Positions 10,527-22,584 of a stretch of 64,000 nt of DNA are shown here, in pieces (positions within the stretch are counted from its first letter, which is position 1; every line of letters begins with the position of its first letter). Origin of the DNA: Rhizodiscina lignyota. Lineage: Eukaryota; Ascomycota; Dothideomycetes; Aulographales; Rhizodiscinaceae. Position numbers and translations under genes: made by a program. The notes beneath the pieces are model-generated. The model made no database searches. It saw nothing but the letters and a program-made list of their open reading frames with translations, and was not told the origin of the DNA. The DNA is taken from NCBI GenBank assembly GCA_010015805.1, contig ML978134.1, positions 248,001 through 312,000 of the forward strand. The letters are read 5' to 3'.

Positions 10527-11360
10527 TTCAGTCCGCCTGAAATAGATCGGGAGGCTCTGTGCGTTCGGGGGGAATGATCTCCACCTTCATGAAAGACCCG
10601 CGAAGGTCGAGGAATCCGCCACAGATCTGCCCAGTTCGATCCGGCGAGGCTGAGAAACGGAAGTTGAGACGGTATAAAGCCTATGATTCCGCGTTGCAGC
10701 GAGATACTCGGATAGAAGTGAAACGCATCGGGCCCAAAAATCTTCAAGCGATACGCCAAAGACCCGGTAAACTACGGAAAGACGAGTCTGAGAGTGTACG
10801 GCATCAGAGTCCCATGGGACAACAATTGCCTGGTGCAAGTTGGGGAGGTTATATTGATGAGGCTGTCCAATATTGATAGTGCACGCGAGCAAAATTCTCT
10901 GAGCATGTTACAGAAAGGTGAAATCATATCAATAAGTTCCCACGAGGCTGAGTTGCAGCTGGACAGGTTGGGGGCTGTCGACGGATTCACAGCTTGTGAA
11001 TTCCGTATGATAAATAATACCTTCGCGCCCCATGTTAGCTTGAAAGCGTCCATTGTGCTGTACATGTGCGGAGGATTGTTGTCAGCATGATGCACTGCGA
11101 AGATCCTCAGTGCGACTGCTCTAGCCAGATTTGGCCTCCGGGCGTCTCGTGCGGCCGCCAGCTGAAGATCTCCTTAATCCCATGAATACGCCACAAGTGT
11201 CGCTGTTCATTTCTCCACAGTGTGCATATCTGAAGTAATTTCAGGCGCCAGAGTCGAAGCTGCGATCTGATCATACTGTCATTACCATTTCTTTCTCGTC
11301 GCGACAAGACAAGAGTGTATCGTGCGGCGCTCGGGGGTTTATTACCCAACTGAGCTCGCC
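10527..11360. other. Unresolved region with fragmentary open frames
   Basis: Several short frames on the minus strand look protein-like, for example IFGPDAFHFYPSISLQRG and VEIIPPERTEPPDLFQ, but lie in different phases. They could be further exons of the gene ending at 9738 or a decayed copy. A plus-strand frame at 10794-11090 is probably antisense. I cannot derive one consistent gene model. Confidence 0.3.
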
Positions 11361-13117
11361 ATGATCGGGGCGGCCCGCGACTCTGAGCTGGACAGCTGCA
11401 AGTGGGCCAACCCAGCCAACGCAAGAGCTGATTACATCGAAGCTTTCAAATACGCGAATGTACGGTTCTCACGTCTAATAGTGGGAGCGTTTCTAACAAT
11501 CTGTAGGAAGCTGAAGTCAACGACACCAACTTTCGCTACGGTCACCTCCGAGATGGCGAGATTGGCGACTGGCTGGAACAGAGTGGACGATTCGCGAGGC
11601 CAGCGCCAGGAGATGCAGCTGGTGACCTGAGAGGAATAATTCGCATTCTGATATGTGAGAGGCATCAATACTCTCCATTGGACTTTCCGGTGACGCGCGA
11701 GACTTACGAGGCGCTTGAGACGGCGTTTAATCTTCCTGCCGCGACGCTTCCCTCGTTCGATAGCGATGCTGGAGCGCACTCAAGGTATTTCGAGTATGGC
11801 GATACACCGGACTCGCCATTGGAGCGTATCGGTATTTCTTCATGGGGCCTTCCCACTCGCAATTTGACTGCGGCCAGGGTAGCGCTAATATACCATCTAG
11901 GCATCGTCATCAAAGCTTCTCAAAAGCGCGAAATCGGAAACTTTGGAATCAGCATGAGTTACGATCCCCTAACGTGCACCACAACCGCCCTCCTATATGG
12001 CACAAATGTCTGTGTATGCGATAACGTCTCGGTCGACCACGCCGATGGCACCGCCCTGAACCGCGCCGATACATCGCAATTCATCCTCTCCCCGCAGGCG
12101 GACACAGCGCCGATCCGCAATCCCGAGATCCTCAATATCCTCAAGCGAGCCATTAGAGCTTGGGATCATCCCTTAATACTTCCCTGCGCTTTTGTCTCCT
12201 ACCACATGCGCCGCGCAAAGTGGTTCGCTGAGCACGGCAAGGTGCAGAACGAGACGCACAATATAGAAAATAGGTTGGGGGTACGAGGTGACGACAGGCC
12301 GCAGGATGAATTCTGGCGGGCTGCGCTCAATATTCAGACGACGATGTCGAAAGACGGGCAGAAAGGACGCAAGATTGCGGAGGAGCTGACCCTCAGGATG
12401 AACAGACAAGGCCTGCGGATACTCTTTACGGAGCGTTCGCCACAGTGGAACAAGGAGTGCTCAGAGTTTCTGAAGGATCTGCTGGATGAGATGAAAGACC
12501 TGCTGCCAGCGCAAACCATGAACTTCAAGACGAGTAGCAAATTAAGGGAGGGGCTTGAGTACAACATTGTCGCCGCGACAGCGGTATCAACTCATTTGGC
12601 CAATATGAAAGAGCGGATGATGTTTGAACTCGACGTTCTCAACTCGATCGTCGCACAGATGGAGAGCCAGCTCTCCGCTCGCCTAGCTGCCTCTGCTGGC
12701 CGCGACAGTACAAGCATGAAGATCCTAGCTGTAATCACGGCATTTTTTCTCCCTGCCACCTTTGTCGCGACGCTCTTCAGCATGAGCATGTTCGACTGGC
12801 AGTGGTCTGATAATAGCGACGACAACAGTGAACCAGGCGTCGTTAGCAACCGTTTTTGGATATACTGGGCCACCGCCATACCATTGACAACGCTGACGCT
12901 GATCGGATGGGGCACGTGGTGGCTCTGGGAGATCTATACGTTCGATAAGACGTTCTCGAAAGCGGCAGGAGAGACGACCGAAGTCATGAATGGTGTGGAA
13001 GAGTTCAAGAGGGTTAGATCTTGGCTAGGAATTAAACATCGAAACCGTCATGGGAGTGTGACATCAGCTGATGGGCCTTTCGCGATGTTGACGAAGAATG
13101 GCACTGCGGGAGTCTGA
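11361..13117 (+). CDS. CorA-like divalent-cation-transporter-type membrane protein
   Basis: Exons 11361-11459 and 11507-13117 give 569 aa, with a 47-bp phase-0 intron. A long soluble N-terminal region of alpha/beta and coiled character is followed by the helix before the pore (EGLEYNIVAATAVSTHLANM, then VAQMESQLSARLAA). Two C-terminal transmembrane segments close the protein: SMKILAVITAFFLPATFVAT and YWATAIPLTTLTLIGWGTWW. This two-helix end is the CorA arrangement. The canonical pore loop Gly-Met-Asn is absent; the first helix instead ends LFSMSMFDWQW, as in many fungal CorA-like proteins whose transport ability is unproven. The ATG at 11361 is the first in the open frame; an additional upstream exon cannot be excluded. 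Confidence 0.75.
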
Positions 13118-13411
13118 GCGGTCGTACCAATTTAGCGTAGCGTAGTCGATTTGCGTGCATAGCGTATTGATGATAGTACACATTCCTCAAACAATTCGCC
13201 CTCATCCCTTGCTCCCATGCCCCTCCACGACATGCACGCCTAGCGCCAGCCAGAAAGACAATGATGCCAAGCTTGTTCACAGCGAACATCATGTACAATC
13301 CACTAGAATGGCATTGTGCAGCGATTTGCATGCATAACGTGTTGGTATCGCTTACATACTCGAGTACAATTAGCCTCCAGCTCCAAACTCTCACCGATAT
13401 GCAACGTCGAT

Positions 13412-14282
13412 TTAGTAAATGTACGGAAAGAGCTTGTACGTCGTCTTGCGCTTGTAGTCGTTCCACATGTCACCATACTATGGACAAGTCAGCCATCGTC
13501 TGAATCGAACATTCCAGCCGAACATCACTCACCCTGTATGTGCAGTATTCATCCAATGCAGGTACAGACCTTGTTATGAAATCATACGTCTGCCACCCCG
13601 CCATAATGCTCGCCCAAATCCATCCTCCGGCAGCGAGTGCGTATCCAAAACGCCATACCGCGTAGGCGCCGTAATTGGGGTGTCTGACCAAGCTCCACAA
13701 TCCCGTCGTGCATGGCTTGCCCTTGTTCGCCGGGTCCTTCTTGAATTGTGCGCGCTGGAACTCTGCGAGTGCCTCGGTCGAGATCCCGACGAGATACAAA
13801 GCGCCGCCGATGAGGAGCGGGTACTGCGGGAAGTTCGCGCCACTGTCAAGGCTCGCGGAGCCAATCGAGGTGGTGAAAAGGAGCGAGTTGATGACGTTAA
13901 CAAGCAAGTTGTACGTAGAAACCGTTATGGCGCTCGCCAGAGGGAATTCCTCTTGGCTCGTCACTGTGAGCCAGAATATTTGCTTGATCACCGTGCCTGT
14001 CGCCATCCCGAGCAGTATCAGTCTGTACGGAGACAAGCCCAACCCATCGATCAGACGGATGCCCGTGTGGGCTGCGAGACCAGGAGGAAGGGTCTCAATG
14101 CCCAGCTTGTGGACGAGCGAGGAACCCCAGCCGTTCGCGAGGATGCCATATTGCATTAATGGGTCGAGAGCACGGAAACCGACGAAGGCAATTGTGCCGG
14201 GGAGGTTGGGCTTTTTGACGCCGCGTTTGATCAAGTCGTGGTGGGCGCCTTTGAAGGGCTCGCCCTCGGAGTTGGATGCCAT
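13412..14282 (-). CDS. DUF1295 (steroid-reductase-like) membrane protein
   Basis: Exons 14282-13533 and 13477-13412 give 271 aa. The second exon adds only 21 residues (YGDMWNDYKRKTTYKLFPYI plus Y). The C-terminal half carries the isoprenylcysteine-methyltransferase/steroid 5-alpha-reductase-like signature: LWSLVRHPNYGAYAVWRFGY, with the R-H-P-N-Y core, and ALDEYCTYRYGDMWNDYKR, with the conserved E and YG. Five or so hydrophobic segments precede it, so it is an integral membrane protein, probably of the ER. In DUF1295 relatives the R-H-P-N-Y region lies near a nucleotide-cofactor site. No substrate can be assigned. The intron donor GTGAGT and acceptor CCATAG are both canonical. A 5' UTR intron may lie upstream. 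Confidence 0.85.
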
Positions 14283-14929
14283 TGCGGCAACGGAGCTGTG
14301 AGAGCTGGGTCAGCGTCTAGTACATATAGTCGTTTGACGGTCGGCACTTACCGTGGACAATGCAATTGATACGATATGGAGCTTTCTTCACAAGGGGAAG
14401 GACACACTAATCACAGCTACACCTGATCTAGAATCCGCCTAATAAGGCGCACTCATGACGTCCGCATATGCCAAGAACTCCTTCGACCCCTCTTGGGAAA
14501 GGCCCAAAACTGGGAGCCAGCCATCTCCACTTGTAGATGACTTGAGAGTGGGTATTGAAATTGTAAAGTCTGTCAAGATGTATCCTAGTTGGCGTCCGGC
14601 GAAACTTCACAAGAGCATTTTCAGGTAATGATAAAGCTTACTTGGCAGAGAAGGGCAGTTCTCTGGGTCATCAACCCCAACCCTAGGGAAATGTAATATT
14701 AAGAGGGGTTCCAAAATCTCACACGAAGAACATATACTTTGATTGCGGTGAGAAGAACGGAGAAATCCAGTTGAATAATGCTGATTAAAAACTACTGTGC
14801 TTAAGTAGTGACCATCGACCGGAATCTGCCTACTTAAACATTTTCCGCAAGTATCCGCATCTTCTCAAAGCAAATTGACTTGCACATCAGCAAAGAAGAC
14901 GTCTCCGGAACACCATGCTATGCCGGCAA
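14283..14929. other. Intergenic region
   Basis: The 647 bp hold the DUF1295 promoter (minus strand) and the 3' UTR of the MTHFR gene. No convincing coding frame or RNA gene is seen. Confidence 0.5.
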
Positions 14930-17055
14930 TCACGAGCTCAAAACATCCCAAAGTGCACTCCCTTCCACATACCGATGATGAATCACATTGACCAGCCAGC
15001 AATCCTCGCCAACTTCTTTTAGCAGCTTGGCCGTCTCACTCTGAGGCGGGTATATTCGCTGCCATTCCGTCCAGATGCCGAACGCCTCCTCAAGCCATGC
15101 GCGGAACGATACTGCCTCGATGATCGTTGGTGTCACAATCTCCTTGCCCGCAAATGTGCCCCATGTCACGGGGTTAACGGATTGTTCGTCGGATGCGGCG
15201 AAGTCGCCATGTCGGTTGCCAGCGAAGTACGTCACTTCCTCGAGCTCGTCGAGCTTCTGTTGGAGGGTCTTCCAATCCGAAGATGGGAGGAAGAACTCGA
15301 CGAACGGCTATACCGCTGTTAATGGCTTTATTCGATAGCTGAGGCCAAAATTACTTCACTGACCTTCTGGAACACAAAGCCGTTCTTCGGACCCCAACCG
15401 AACACCTTGTCTGTGCTCTTAAGGCCATTCACGGCAGGCTGACTTGCCACGCTCCACCAGCCCTTAGCATTTAGCTTTCGTAACTCCTGTGTGATGGTGC
15501 CCGTCTCCGCATTAAGGCCTTCTTCACTCCAAGGTATGGCATCCAGTTCTCCCATTATATAACGTTTGAAGATGTCCGATATGTCGTCTCTACTTTTCGG
15601 ATATGCCCACAACTTGACTGCTTGCGGGATGGAAACGTGCAGCGACACGCCGTAACCATCAATCTCTCCATATGCGGGGGATCTCGCGTCACCCCATCTG
15701 CCGTTGGGATAGTCGTCCCATGTCGCTTCTCTTCCAAGATCTCCCTGTCCTTCAGAGATTGCAAGCGTATTTGCGCGAGAGTTGATCATATCTCTCGGGA
15801 TTCCCGCCTCATCGTCCGGAGCTTCATAACTCCTGCTCTTGCTCCTACTGCTCGATGAATTTTTCTCCACCACAACTCTATTCTGAGGAGCAGCGTTTTG
15901 AATTGATGAAAGACGTCTGCGATTTTTACTCACCGCAGGTTGTGGCGGGCTAAGTGTATCCTGCGAGTCATCGATTGTGATTGCGATACTATCTTCACCA
16001 TTAGTCTCCTCTTCTGGCGGGGTCTCGGGCGGAATAAGATTGCTGCGCTCAACAATCTGCGTCACGACCTTCTCCAAGTTGAGAGTATAGAAATGGAAGC
16101 CGCGCGGGCCGGGGGTGGTGTCTATCTCTCGCATTGACGAGACCATTTCACAGAGGATGTCCACGCCCACGCGCTTCACAGCCTCATCGTCACCTTTAAC
16201 GACGTCTAAGCGGTCAAGCATTGCTGGCGGTAGTTTTGCATGACTGAGCTTTGTTGTTCGATTGAGAATTTGATAGCTCTGGATCGGCATGAGTCCTGGT
16301 ATTATTGGAATCGTCTTGAAGACTCCCGACTCATGCCCTCGGAGTAGCGCAACAAACTTCTTGTATGCTTCCAGGTCATAGAACAGCTGCGTCATGATAA
16401 AGTCGGCTCCAGCCTTTGTCTTCTCAACTAGATATGGCAAGTCGAACTCGCGCGACTGATCATCCGGATGTGCCGAATCCCAATGGCCCTCCGGATACGC
16501 TGCAACACCAATGCAGAAGTAGTCTCCGTGCTCTTTCCGTATGTACGTCACCAGATCGATAGCCCATGTGAATGCCCATTCTGACCCTTCACCTTGAGCT
16601 GTGTCCCCACGTCTGTATTCGTCGTGGCGTGGCGGGTCTCCGCGCAACGCCAAAATGTTCCGAATGCCCAGAGCTTTGGCTTGCGAGAGCGCATCGTCGA
16701 CGAGCGCGCGGCTCATGTTTGTGCAGGTGAGGTGAAGACATGTTGTAAGCCCCAATTGCAGTTGGCAGAGTTCGGCGAGCTCGAGAGACTTGGAGGAAGT
16801 GCTGCCGCCGGCTCCCCAAGTGACGTTGACAAAGAGAGGTCGAAGGGCGCGAGACATGCGCTCGAGACGAGCTTGGAGATTTGCTGCTCCCTAACGGCTT
16901 TCTAATTAGCTTGAATGTAGTGCTTCATATTGAAAACAATTCCAGATCTCGAACGCGGTGGGACCAACCATCTGAGTCTTCGGAGGAAAGAACTCAAGGG
17001 AGAAGTACGAGCCATTCTCAGGAAGGGCTGCGATCTTATCCGTGATCTTTTCCAT
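14930..17055 (-). CDS. MET13: Methylenetetrahydrofolate reductase
   Basis: Exons 17055-16969, 16890-15364 and 15307-14930 give 663 aa. It reduces 5,10-methylene-THF to 5-methyl-THF, the methyl donor for methionine synthesis, with FAD and a nicotinamide cofactor. The first exon supplies FSLEFFPPKTQM with the catalytic Glu of the EFFPPK motif; splicing joins it to GAANLQARLERM. The TIM barrel continues with VTWGAGGSTS, NILALRGDPPR, GADFIMTQLFYD, IPGLMPIQSYQ and RGFHFYTLNLEK. A Ser-rich linker (about residues 325-385) separates it from the C-terminal regulatory domain typical of eukaryotic MTHFR, ending ...GWGPKNGFVFQKPFVEFFLP and beyond. Length is normal for the family. Fungi usually have two paralogues (MET12, MET13); calling this MET13 is inference. 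Confidence 0.92.
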
Positions 17056-19516
17056 AGTTGAGGCTGATCTCCCTTTCTGCTCGAGGAGATGTCAATTGGC
17101 GTCGTATCAGAAGATTTGGCATGCTGTATAGAGGAGAGGAGGAGAGAAGGAGCGACGGTTTGATCGCGGGGCACCGAGATGCAAAATTGGTGTGAACACC
17201 ATCTGCCGGGGCACGCGACTGCAGGGTTCAGCAGATGACAGGGTTGATTACATGAGATGATGCAACGCCTTAGATATTGCTCGTTACAGGCATGGCATCC
17301 GTGGAGCAATTGCAGACGGCTCAGATAAATAGCCACGATTATTCGGTCTGATTGCGCGAGGATGGGTTCACAGCGAGTGCCACTAGCTCATAGCATGGCG
17401 AAAGACAATGCCCGGTGCTCTGGGACATTAGGCTCATGGCAATGAACATCACTAGCAACGACGTGAATAAAGTTTGACATTCAAATAATTGGTGCTACAG
17501 AGAATGGTGCAGCCTTGTAGCTTCGACGGTAGAAGTCCTGCCGAATTTCGAAGAGTCACGGCAATAGCGGGCCCGGGAGTAGCTTGAGAGCTTCGTCACT
17601 CCAGGTAAATTGGATTGTCTGGCGGGTTTCGCGGGCAATGGTGTAGCTCTCCGTACATCGACAAAGCTACAATTTGTTCAGCACCGGGGATAGGCGGATC
17701 AGATCAGAAATGGAATTTGGTTTCGGGACGGTCCGTTGGTCCAAGCAGTGAGCATGGACAAATTGGATCGCTATCTGCTCCGCTGCATATATATGTGGCG
17801 GAATGCGTAGTGCACGACAGCCGTAGCTACATTCCTAGCTTAGTAATTAAGAGATCCGTGTAAGGCGATGGACTTTAAGAAGTGCGCTTGGGACTCAGAC
17901 TCATGATTGAAACAAGTTCATAGACAGCAAAGACATTTCCAAAGACGGACTACCTATGACAGAGACAATCAATCGAACAGAATGTGTAACGGGAGAAGGA
18001 ACAGCGGTGTAGGTGCACAGAAAGAGCCATATCAATTGCATACCAACTCGAGATGGCGACTCATACATTTGAAGAGTAAAAGCATACATCCGAATTTTAG
18101 ATATGTAAGAGTTGGAAAGGAAAGAGATGGCATTCCATGTCAGGAGACGTCTAAAAGGGTCGCGGTCGATGAAGAGGCTCGGTCGGGGAAAAGTTTGGTC
18201 CGACATACCGAGCCAATTGACGACATCATCACCAGATAACGACATCGAAAGGGTCGATCGAGGCCCGTATAAGCGTTTACGAATATCAAATCTCCGCCCC
18301 CGCTACATTAAGCTGTTTCGATATTCACCGCCAGTCAGGTGTCGACACGCCAAGCCTGCGAGGCTGCTGAAGGGATTTTGATAGATCGCCAGGGACGCAG
18401 GGACAGCGGCTCGAGCTAAGATTAGCTGCATGACGGCGCTTCGTACGCGAGACGAGACGGAACACAGTGCTGAGAAAATTGCCGACAGCTTTCTAGCGCT
18501 CTCCTGACGCCTATACAACTTTGATGGACAAGAGGTGTGATCGGGAGATCAGCGTTGCAAACCTCCGTGTAGCAGAGCTGGCGGACTTCTCCACACTTCA
18601 TGCAAATGTCCGAAAAACAGCTCATCGGCATGACGGAGGGGAGCATCCTCAAGGAGCAGCTGAGCAACCTTCTGAGGGGTTTGAAACTTGGAGCGGCACC
18701 TCTCGACAGTGGATTTGACTGGTGTCGGACGTGTGTAGCATGAAACATAAATTCCTTGGACGCGTCCCGGACAACGCGAAATAGTCACGAAACGGCGTGA
18801 ACCCTTGAGCCTTCGGGCTCTATACAACCTCCGACATGGCCAGCGAGCTGCTAAATAGAGCAACTCCTCCTGATCAACTTAGCTGAACTCCAAGCCAAAG
18901 CCACACTATACTCTGCCTCTCTCAAATCAGGCAGACATGATCCTCATGAATCGAAGCCAACGCCCGGCTCTCCAAGGTCCGCCTGAACAAACGTACCACA
19001 CTCTTTCTCAAGGCAGGCAAATCGGCATGACTGATTTCACCCGTTTTGTCAACTTTCCTGATATGCCTTGTCACCGAGCCATCCACGGCCCAAAGCCACT
19101 CGCCGAAAAGACGACGCAAGCGGCATGTTGCAGTATCTGGGCGGCCCACGTTCACCACGGCCGCACAGTGCAAGTCACGCATGTTGCAGTGCGTCGATTG
19201 CCTGCTCAAACGCTGTCTTCGCCCGTCTCACGCCCAATGGCATTGTCTCGATCTTGAATAGTGGAGCTGAGCACGGGGTCCATATGGACGAAAGCGACAT
19301 AGTGCATAGTTGACCGCCTAGTACAGCTACCTAGCTCGTGCGCTGGGCTCTGGCATTAGGATGGAGCGAAACGTGTCGAGCCTGGAGCTGGTCGTGGATA
19401 TTTAAGAGGCTCCGGATTCCTCTGATGGACTGGTTCTTTTTTCTCCTCACCTCCATCTCAAATCAAAAAGCCTTCTCGTACAAGCTTCACTTCACAGTAC
19501 ATACCAAATCTTCACA
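17056..19516. other. Long intergenic region, 2.46 kb
   Basis: Divergent start codons flank this region (MTHFR on minus, thioredoxin-like on plus). Only short frames in conflicting phases occur. The most protein-like is a 41-aa minus-strand frame starting at 19300 (MSLSSIWTPCSAPLFKIETM...), followed in another phase by ~85 open codons to 18922. A frameshift or missed intron would be needed to join them, so I do not call a gene. Confidence 0.45.
19390..19410 (+). promoter_or_regulatory. TATA-like element upstream of thioredoxin-like gene
   Basis: The sequence GGATATTTAAGAGG lies about 110-120 bp before the ATG at 19517, a usual distance for a fungal TATA element. A pyrimidine-rich stretch follows before the start codon. 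Confidence 0.4.
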
Positions 19517-20078
19517 ATGGCCCACAAGGATCTCACCAGGTACGATGCTTCCAGCTGCCCCACCATAGCTTGAACAACTCAGCTACTCCACAACGTCGCT
19601 GTTTGCTAACAATTGAACAGCAAGGCTGACTTCGACGCTGCCCTCGCCACCCAGGGCAAGTATGTCCTGATCTACGCCTACGCTGGAGATGTTTCTCCCA
19701 AGGCCGAGGAGTATGTTCTCATCCTCATCTCAAACCCACGTTCTATGATCTGCCCCTCCATCAGGTCCCTGCCCCGCACCCTCACCCACGCCCCGCCATT
19801 TCCCCCTGAATTTGTACCACCTACAAAACAGCCAATTGCATTACAATCAAAGTTTTTCGAATGAATACTCACGGATATTTTCTAGGGCTGCCCAGAAGCA
19901 CGCCGCCACCACTGAGGCCTTCAAGGTTGACGTCGACAAGTACGAGACCGCCAAGGCCTTCTTCGGCATCACCAAGACCCCCACTGTCGTCGTCTACAAG
20001 GACGGCAAGGAGGTCAAGAAGGTTGAGGGTATGGATGAGGCCGGCATGTCCGAGATTGCCTCCATTGTCTCCGCATAA
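19517..20078 (+). CDS. Small thioredoxin-fold protein lacking the CxxC active site
   Basis: Exons 19517-19539, 19621-19710 and 19886-20078 give 101 aa. The fold is thioredoxin: a beta strand KYVLIYAYAGDVSPKAEEAA where the active-site helix should begin, VDVDKYETAKAFFGI, then KTPTVVVYKDGKEVKKVEG with the cis-Pro in TPT, and a final helix. The residues that should be WCGPC read AGDVSP, so no redox dithiol is present and the whole protein has no Cys. It therefore cannot be a classical disulphide reductase; a binding or chaperone role is inference. Codon use is strongly biased to C-ending codons, with an alanine/lysine-rich composition, which suggests high expression. Intron 2 is long for this window (175 bp). 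Introns 1 and 2 are both phase 2. Confidence 0.88.
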
Positions 20079-20480
20079 GCGGCTCGCTCTTGCTTGAAGA
20101 AGACATTCACGGGGGCCGCGTTGCTTGCGGACGGCGTCTAAAAGCAATTGGATGGCAATTGGAAGACAGATTTGATATAGAAATTAATCAAAGACCGTTT
20201 CCAAAGTTTCCCAAGTACATTCGTTTTTCCTATTGTACTTTGCCTATTGTACACAATCCAGAAGGAGCTTTTGCTGCAGCTCCGAGAATTTTTTCGCCAC
20301 TACTTATGCAGTGTGGCGAACCCATGTAGTGACCTGCAGCTTTTGAACCGAAGAAACAAGCTGCATACCGAGCCCCCAAATCGCCTACGCAATGCACATG
20401 CACCATCAAGCTTAAAGCCACACCGCAATTCCTGACGCCGTCCAGTCAGAATGAACCGAAATTCAGCACGAATCGCCCAA
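20079..20480. other. Intergenic, convergent gene ends
   Basis: About 400 bp hold the two 3' UTRs of the thioredoxin-like and Prp9 genes. Nothing else is seen. Confidence 0.5.
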
Positions 20481-22015
20481 TCAGAGCAGACCCTGCCTCT
20501 TCAGGTCCTCATAGACCTTCAAGGGCATGACATTGCCTTGGCTGTCCTCCATCTGGACGATGTTGTCGTTTGCCTTCTTCTCGGCCTTCTCATCCTCCTG
20601 GATCTTCGCCCACAGTTCCTTCGCATCGTCCATACTCGCGATCTCTTTGAAGAGCGTGGTATTCGTGATACCGAGTGCGTGGAGGCCGTGCACGTGGCGA
20701 GTCTCGTGGAAGTGCTTCTCGTACGCGCGACGGCCCATGTACACGTAGTTGCCGCAGATCTCACATGGGAACTCGTTGCCCAAGCCATGCAGCTTGTACA
20801 GCCAGTAGGGGATCGGCTTGCCGTCCCAGGCATTCGGAAGCTTCAGCGGGTTGTAGATCTTCGCCTCGCCATCATCGACCTCTCCTTCATGGCCGTCGGT
20901 GTTGGCAGGCACATGTTCTTCGGAGAGCAGGTCCAGCTCGGCTTGGCGCTCCTTTGGCGTCATGCCCATCTTGCGCTCGGCGTACATCATGGTCTCGGAA
21001 CGTTCAGTCTGCATGGTACCAGCGAGCTTTCCAATGCGGAACTCGAGCGCGGCGATGGCTCGCTCCTTCTCCATGCGCGACTTTTGGCTGCCCTGGCTGA
21101 CGTTCTTCTTGTGAATCTTGCCGTCGAAGTGGTGGCGGTAGACGTTCTCATTGGCATATGTCTTGTCGCAGTCTGCACAATAGTTCGTCGGATTAAGCTC
21201 CCAAGCAGGAACCTCGCGCTTCTCCCACTTCTCGCCAAACTCCTTGTCAAAGATCTCCAGGGTCGTGTTATTTTCCTCGAGCGGCTTGGTCAGACGCAGA
21301 AAGTTCTCGAGGTACGCGGACAACTCCATGAGGTACTTGTAGTACGCCCGGTTCATCTTGTCCTTCTTCGTGAGAGGAAATGCCGGCTGAGTGAACTTGT
21401 CGAATAGGCGCAAGTAATCCTGGTATGGAACGCGCAAGGCGACGGTCACTCCAGGCAGGTTCATGTATTCCTCGTGGAATCTGACCAAGTCGAAGAAGCT
21501 GCCAAAGCCCTCCTCGCTGTTGAACTTTTGTTCGAAATTGACTTCGCGCGCAATGAGGTTTTGCTTCGGGTCTGTATCGTACTTGTAGGTATTCTCGAGA
21601 TTCTCAACTGGCTGATCGGGGTATTTGTCGAAGTGCTTGTTGATCTCGGCCAACTCGTCGTAGAACGCCTTAAGCGGGTCACCAGTTGTCAGGCGCTCCT
21701 TCTCGCGCTCCAATAGGCCGTTTTCATCAATGTCGATGTCCAAGAGCCGCATGGAATTTTCTAGCTGTCGTTCCTTGCACCAGGCAATCTCGTGCTGGAT
21801 CTTCAAGATGTTCTTTCTCTGCCGCGGGAGGACTGTCGGATTTAACTCTTTCTAAAAGAAGCCTGGCTAGTAGATATCCAGCAACAGGCATGAAAGGGTG
21901 AACTCACGGATCTTGCGGACTTAGGGTCTCTCAAGGCCTTATAGCGTTCTACCATGGCCACCTCGAGGCGCTCGTTGTCCTCCATGAGCATGCGCTGCTC
22001 CTCCAACACCGACAT
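20481..22015 (-). CDS. PRP9: Splicing factor 3a subunit 3 (SF3a60 / Prp9)
   Basis: Exons 22015-21908 and 21851-20481 give 492 aa. It is a subunit of SF3a, needed to assemble the mature U2 snRNP at the branch point. The N-terminus MSVLEEQRMLMEDNERLEVA, then RYKALRDPKSARSKELNPT, is the characteristic SF3a60 start; splicing is required to form it. The middle contains GVTVALRVPYQDYLRLFDKF and the PNPTNYC region with zinc finger CADC...HHFDGKIH. The C-terminus carries IPYWLYKLHGLGNEFPCEIC, then the C2H2-type ...YEKHFHETRHVHGLHALGI, ending in MPLKVYEDLKRQGLL. Length matches the family. The single 56-bp intron lies after residue 36 in phase 0. It is a housekeeping gene without functional ties to its neighbours. 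Confidence 0.95.
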
Positions 22016-22584
22016 TTTGACTCGTTTTCGAAGGTTCTCAAGCTATCAGAAGAAGTTTGGGAGTTTCCGAAGAATGAAGTGGTGTTGGGTGGGTTGTTGG
22101 AGGAAGAAGAGGGAGAAGTGGTATGGGAGGTGTTTATTTTCGAAGCTTCGCGCCAAGACTTTTTTTCCCCCGCGGTTCGCGGTGCTGTGACGCCACAACG
22201 CCTACGCTTGTGTACCACTCCATGTTCTCAGCTTCACACGCCCTTGACGCGTAAAACTTTCTCCATCGACCTTAGCCTTCCACATATATATGAAACCTTT
22301 CAGCATTTTCAATTGAGCTCATCTCCAAGTAGAGATATTCTTTGCTAATGTTGAGCTGCCTTTGGACAGTGATCGCTGTTCTGTTCGACTAAGTCCTCCA
22401 CGATATTGGCGGTTGTAGAGGAGATTGTTCGACTTGCGCGTGATAACAGAGTGCAAGTGCCCGGAATGGCTCTACTGTATGTCCTGTCGGAAGGCCTGCA
22501 TAGTCCATTACAAGGCAGCGCGAGTCATCAGGAGATACGACATCAAGTGCACATGAAAACAGGACAGAGAGGTGGCAATTTCAT
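22016..22584. other. Intergenic region upstream of PRP9
   Basis: This is the PRP9 promoter plus the 3' UTR of the enolase-superfamily gene, both read on the minus strand. A CACATATATATG stretch near 22279 is a possible TATA but is ~260 bp from the PRP9 start. No gene is seen. Confidence 0.45.

Noticed and set aside
13467-14159. 230-codon plus-strand open frame
   Set aside because: Antisense to the DUF1295 gene, with no start context or protein-like pattern.
18922-19300. Minus-strand gene made of a 41-aa frame and a following ~85-codon frame
   Set aside because: Joining them needs a frameshift; the only drawable intron leads into a third phase with an early stop.
20451-21407. 318-codon open frame on the plus strand
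   Set aside because: It is entirely antisense to PRP9, which has full family support; the Leu/Val-rich translation is the usual shadow of a GC3-rich gene.
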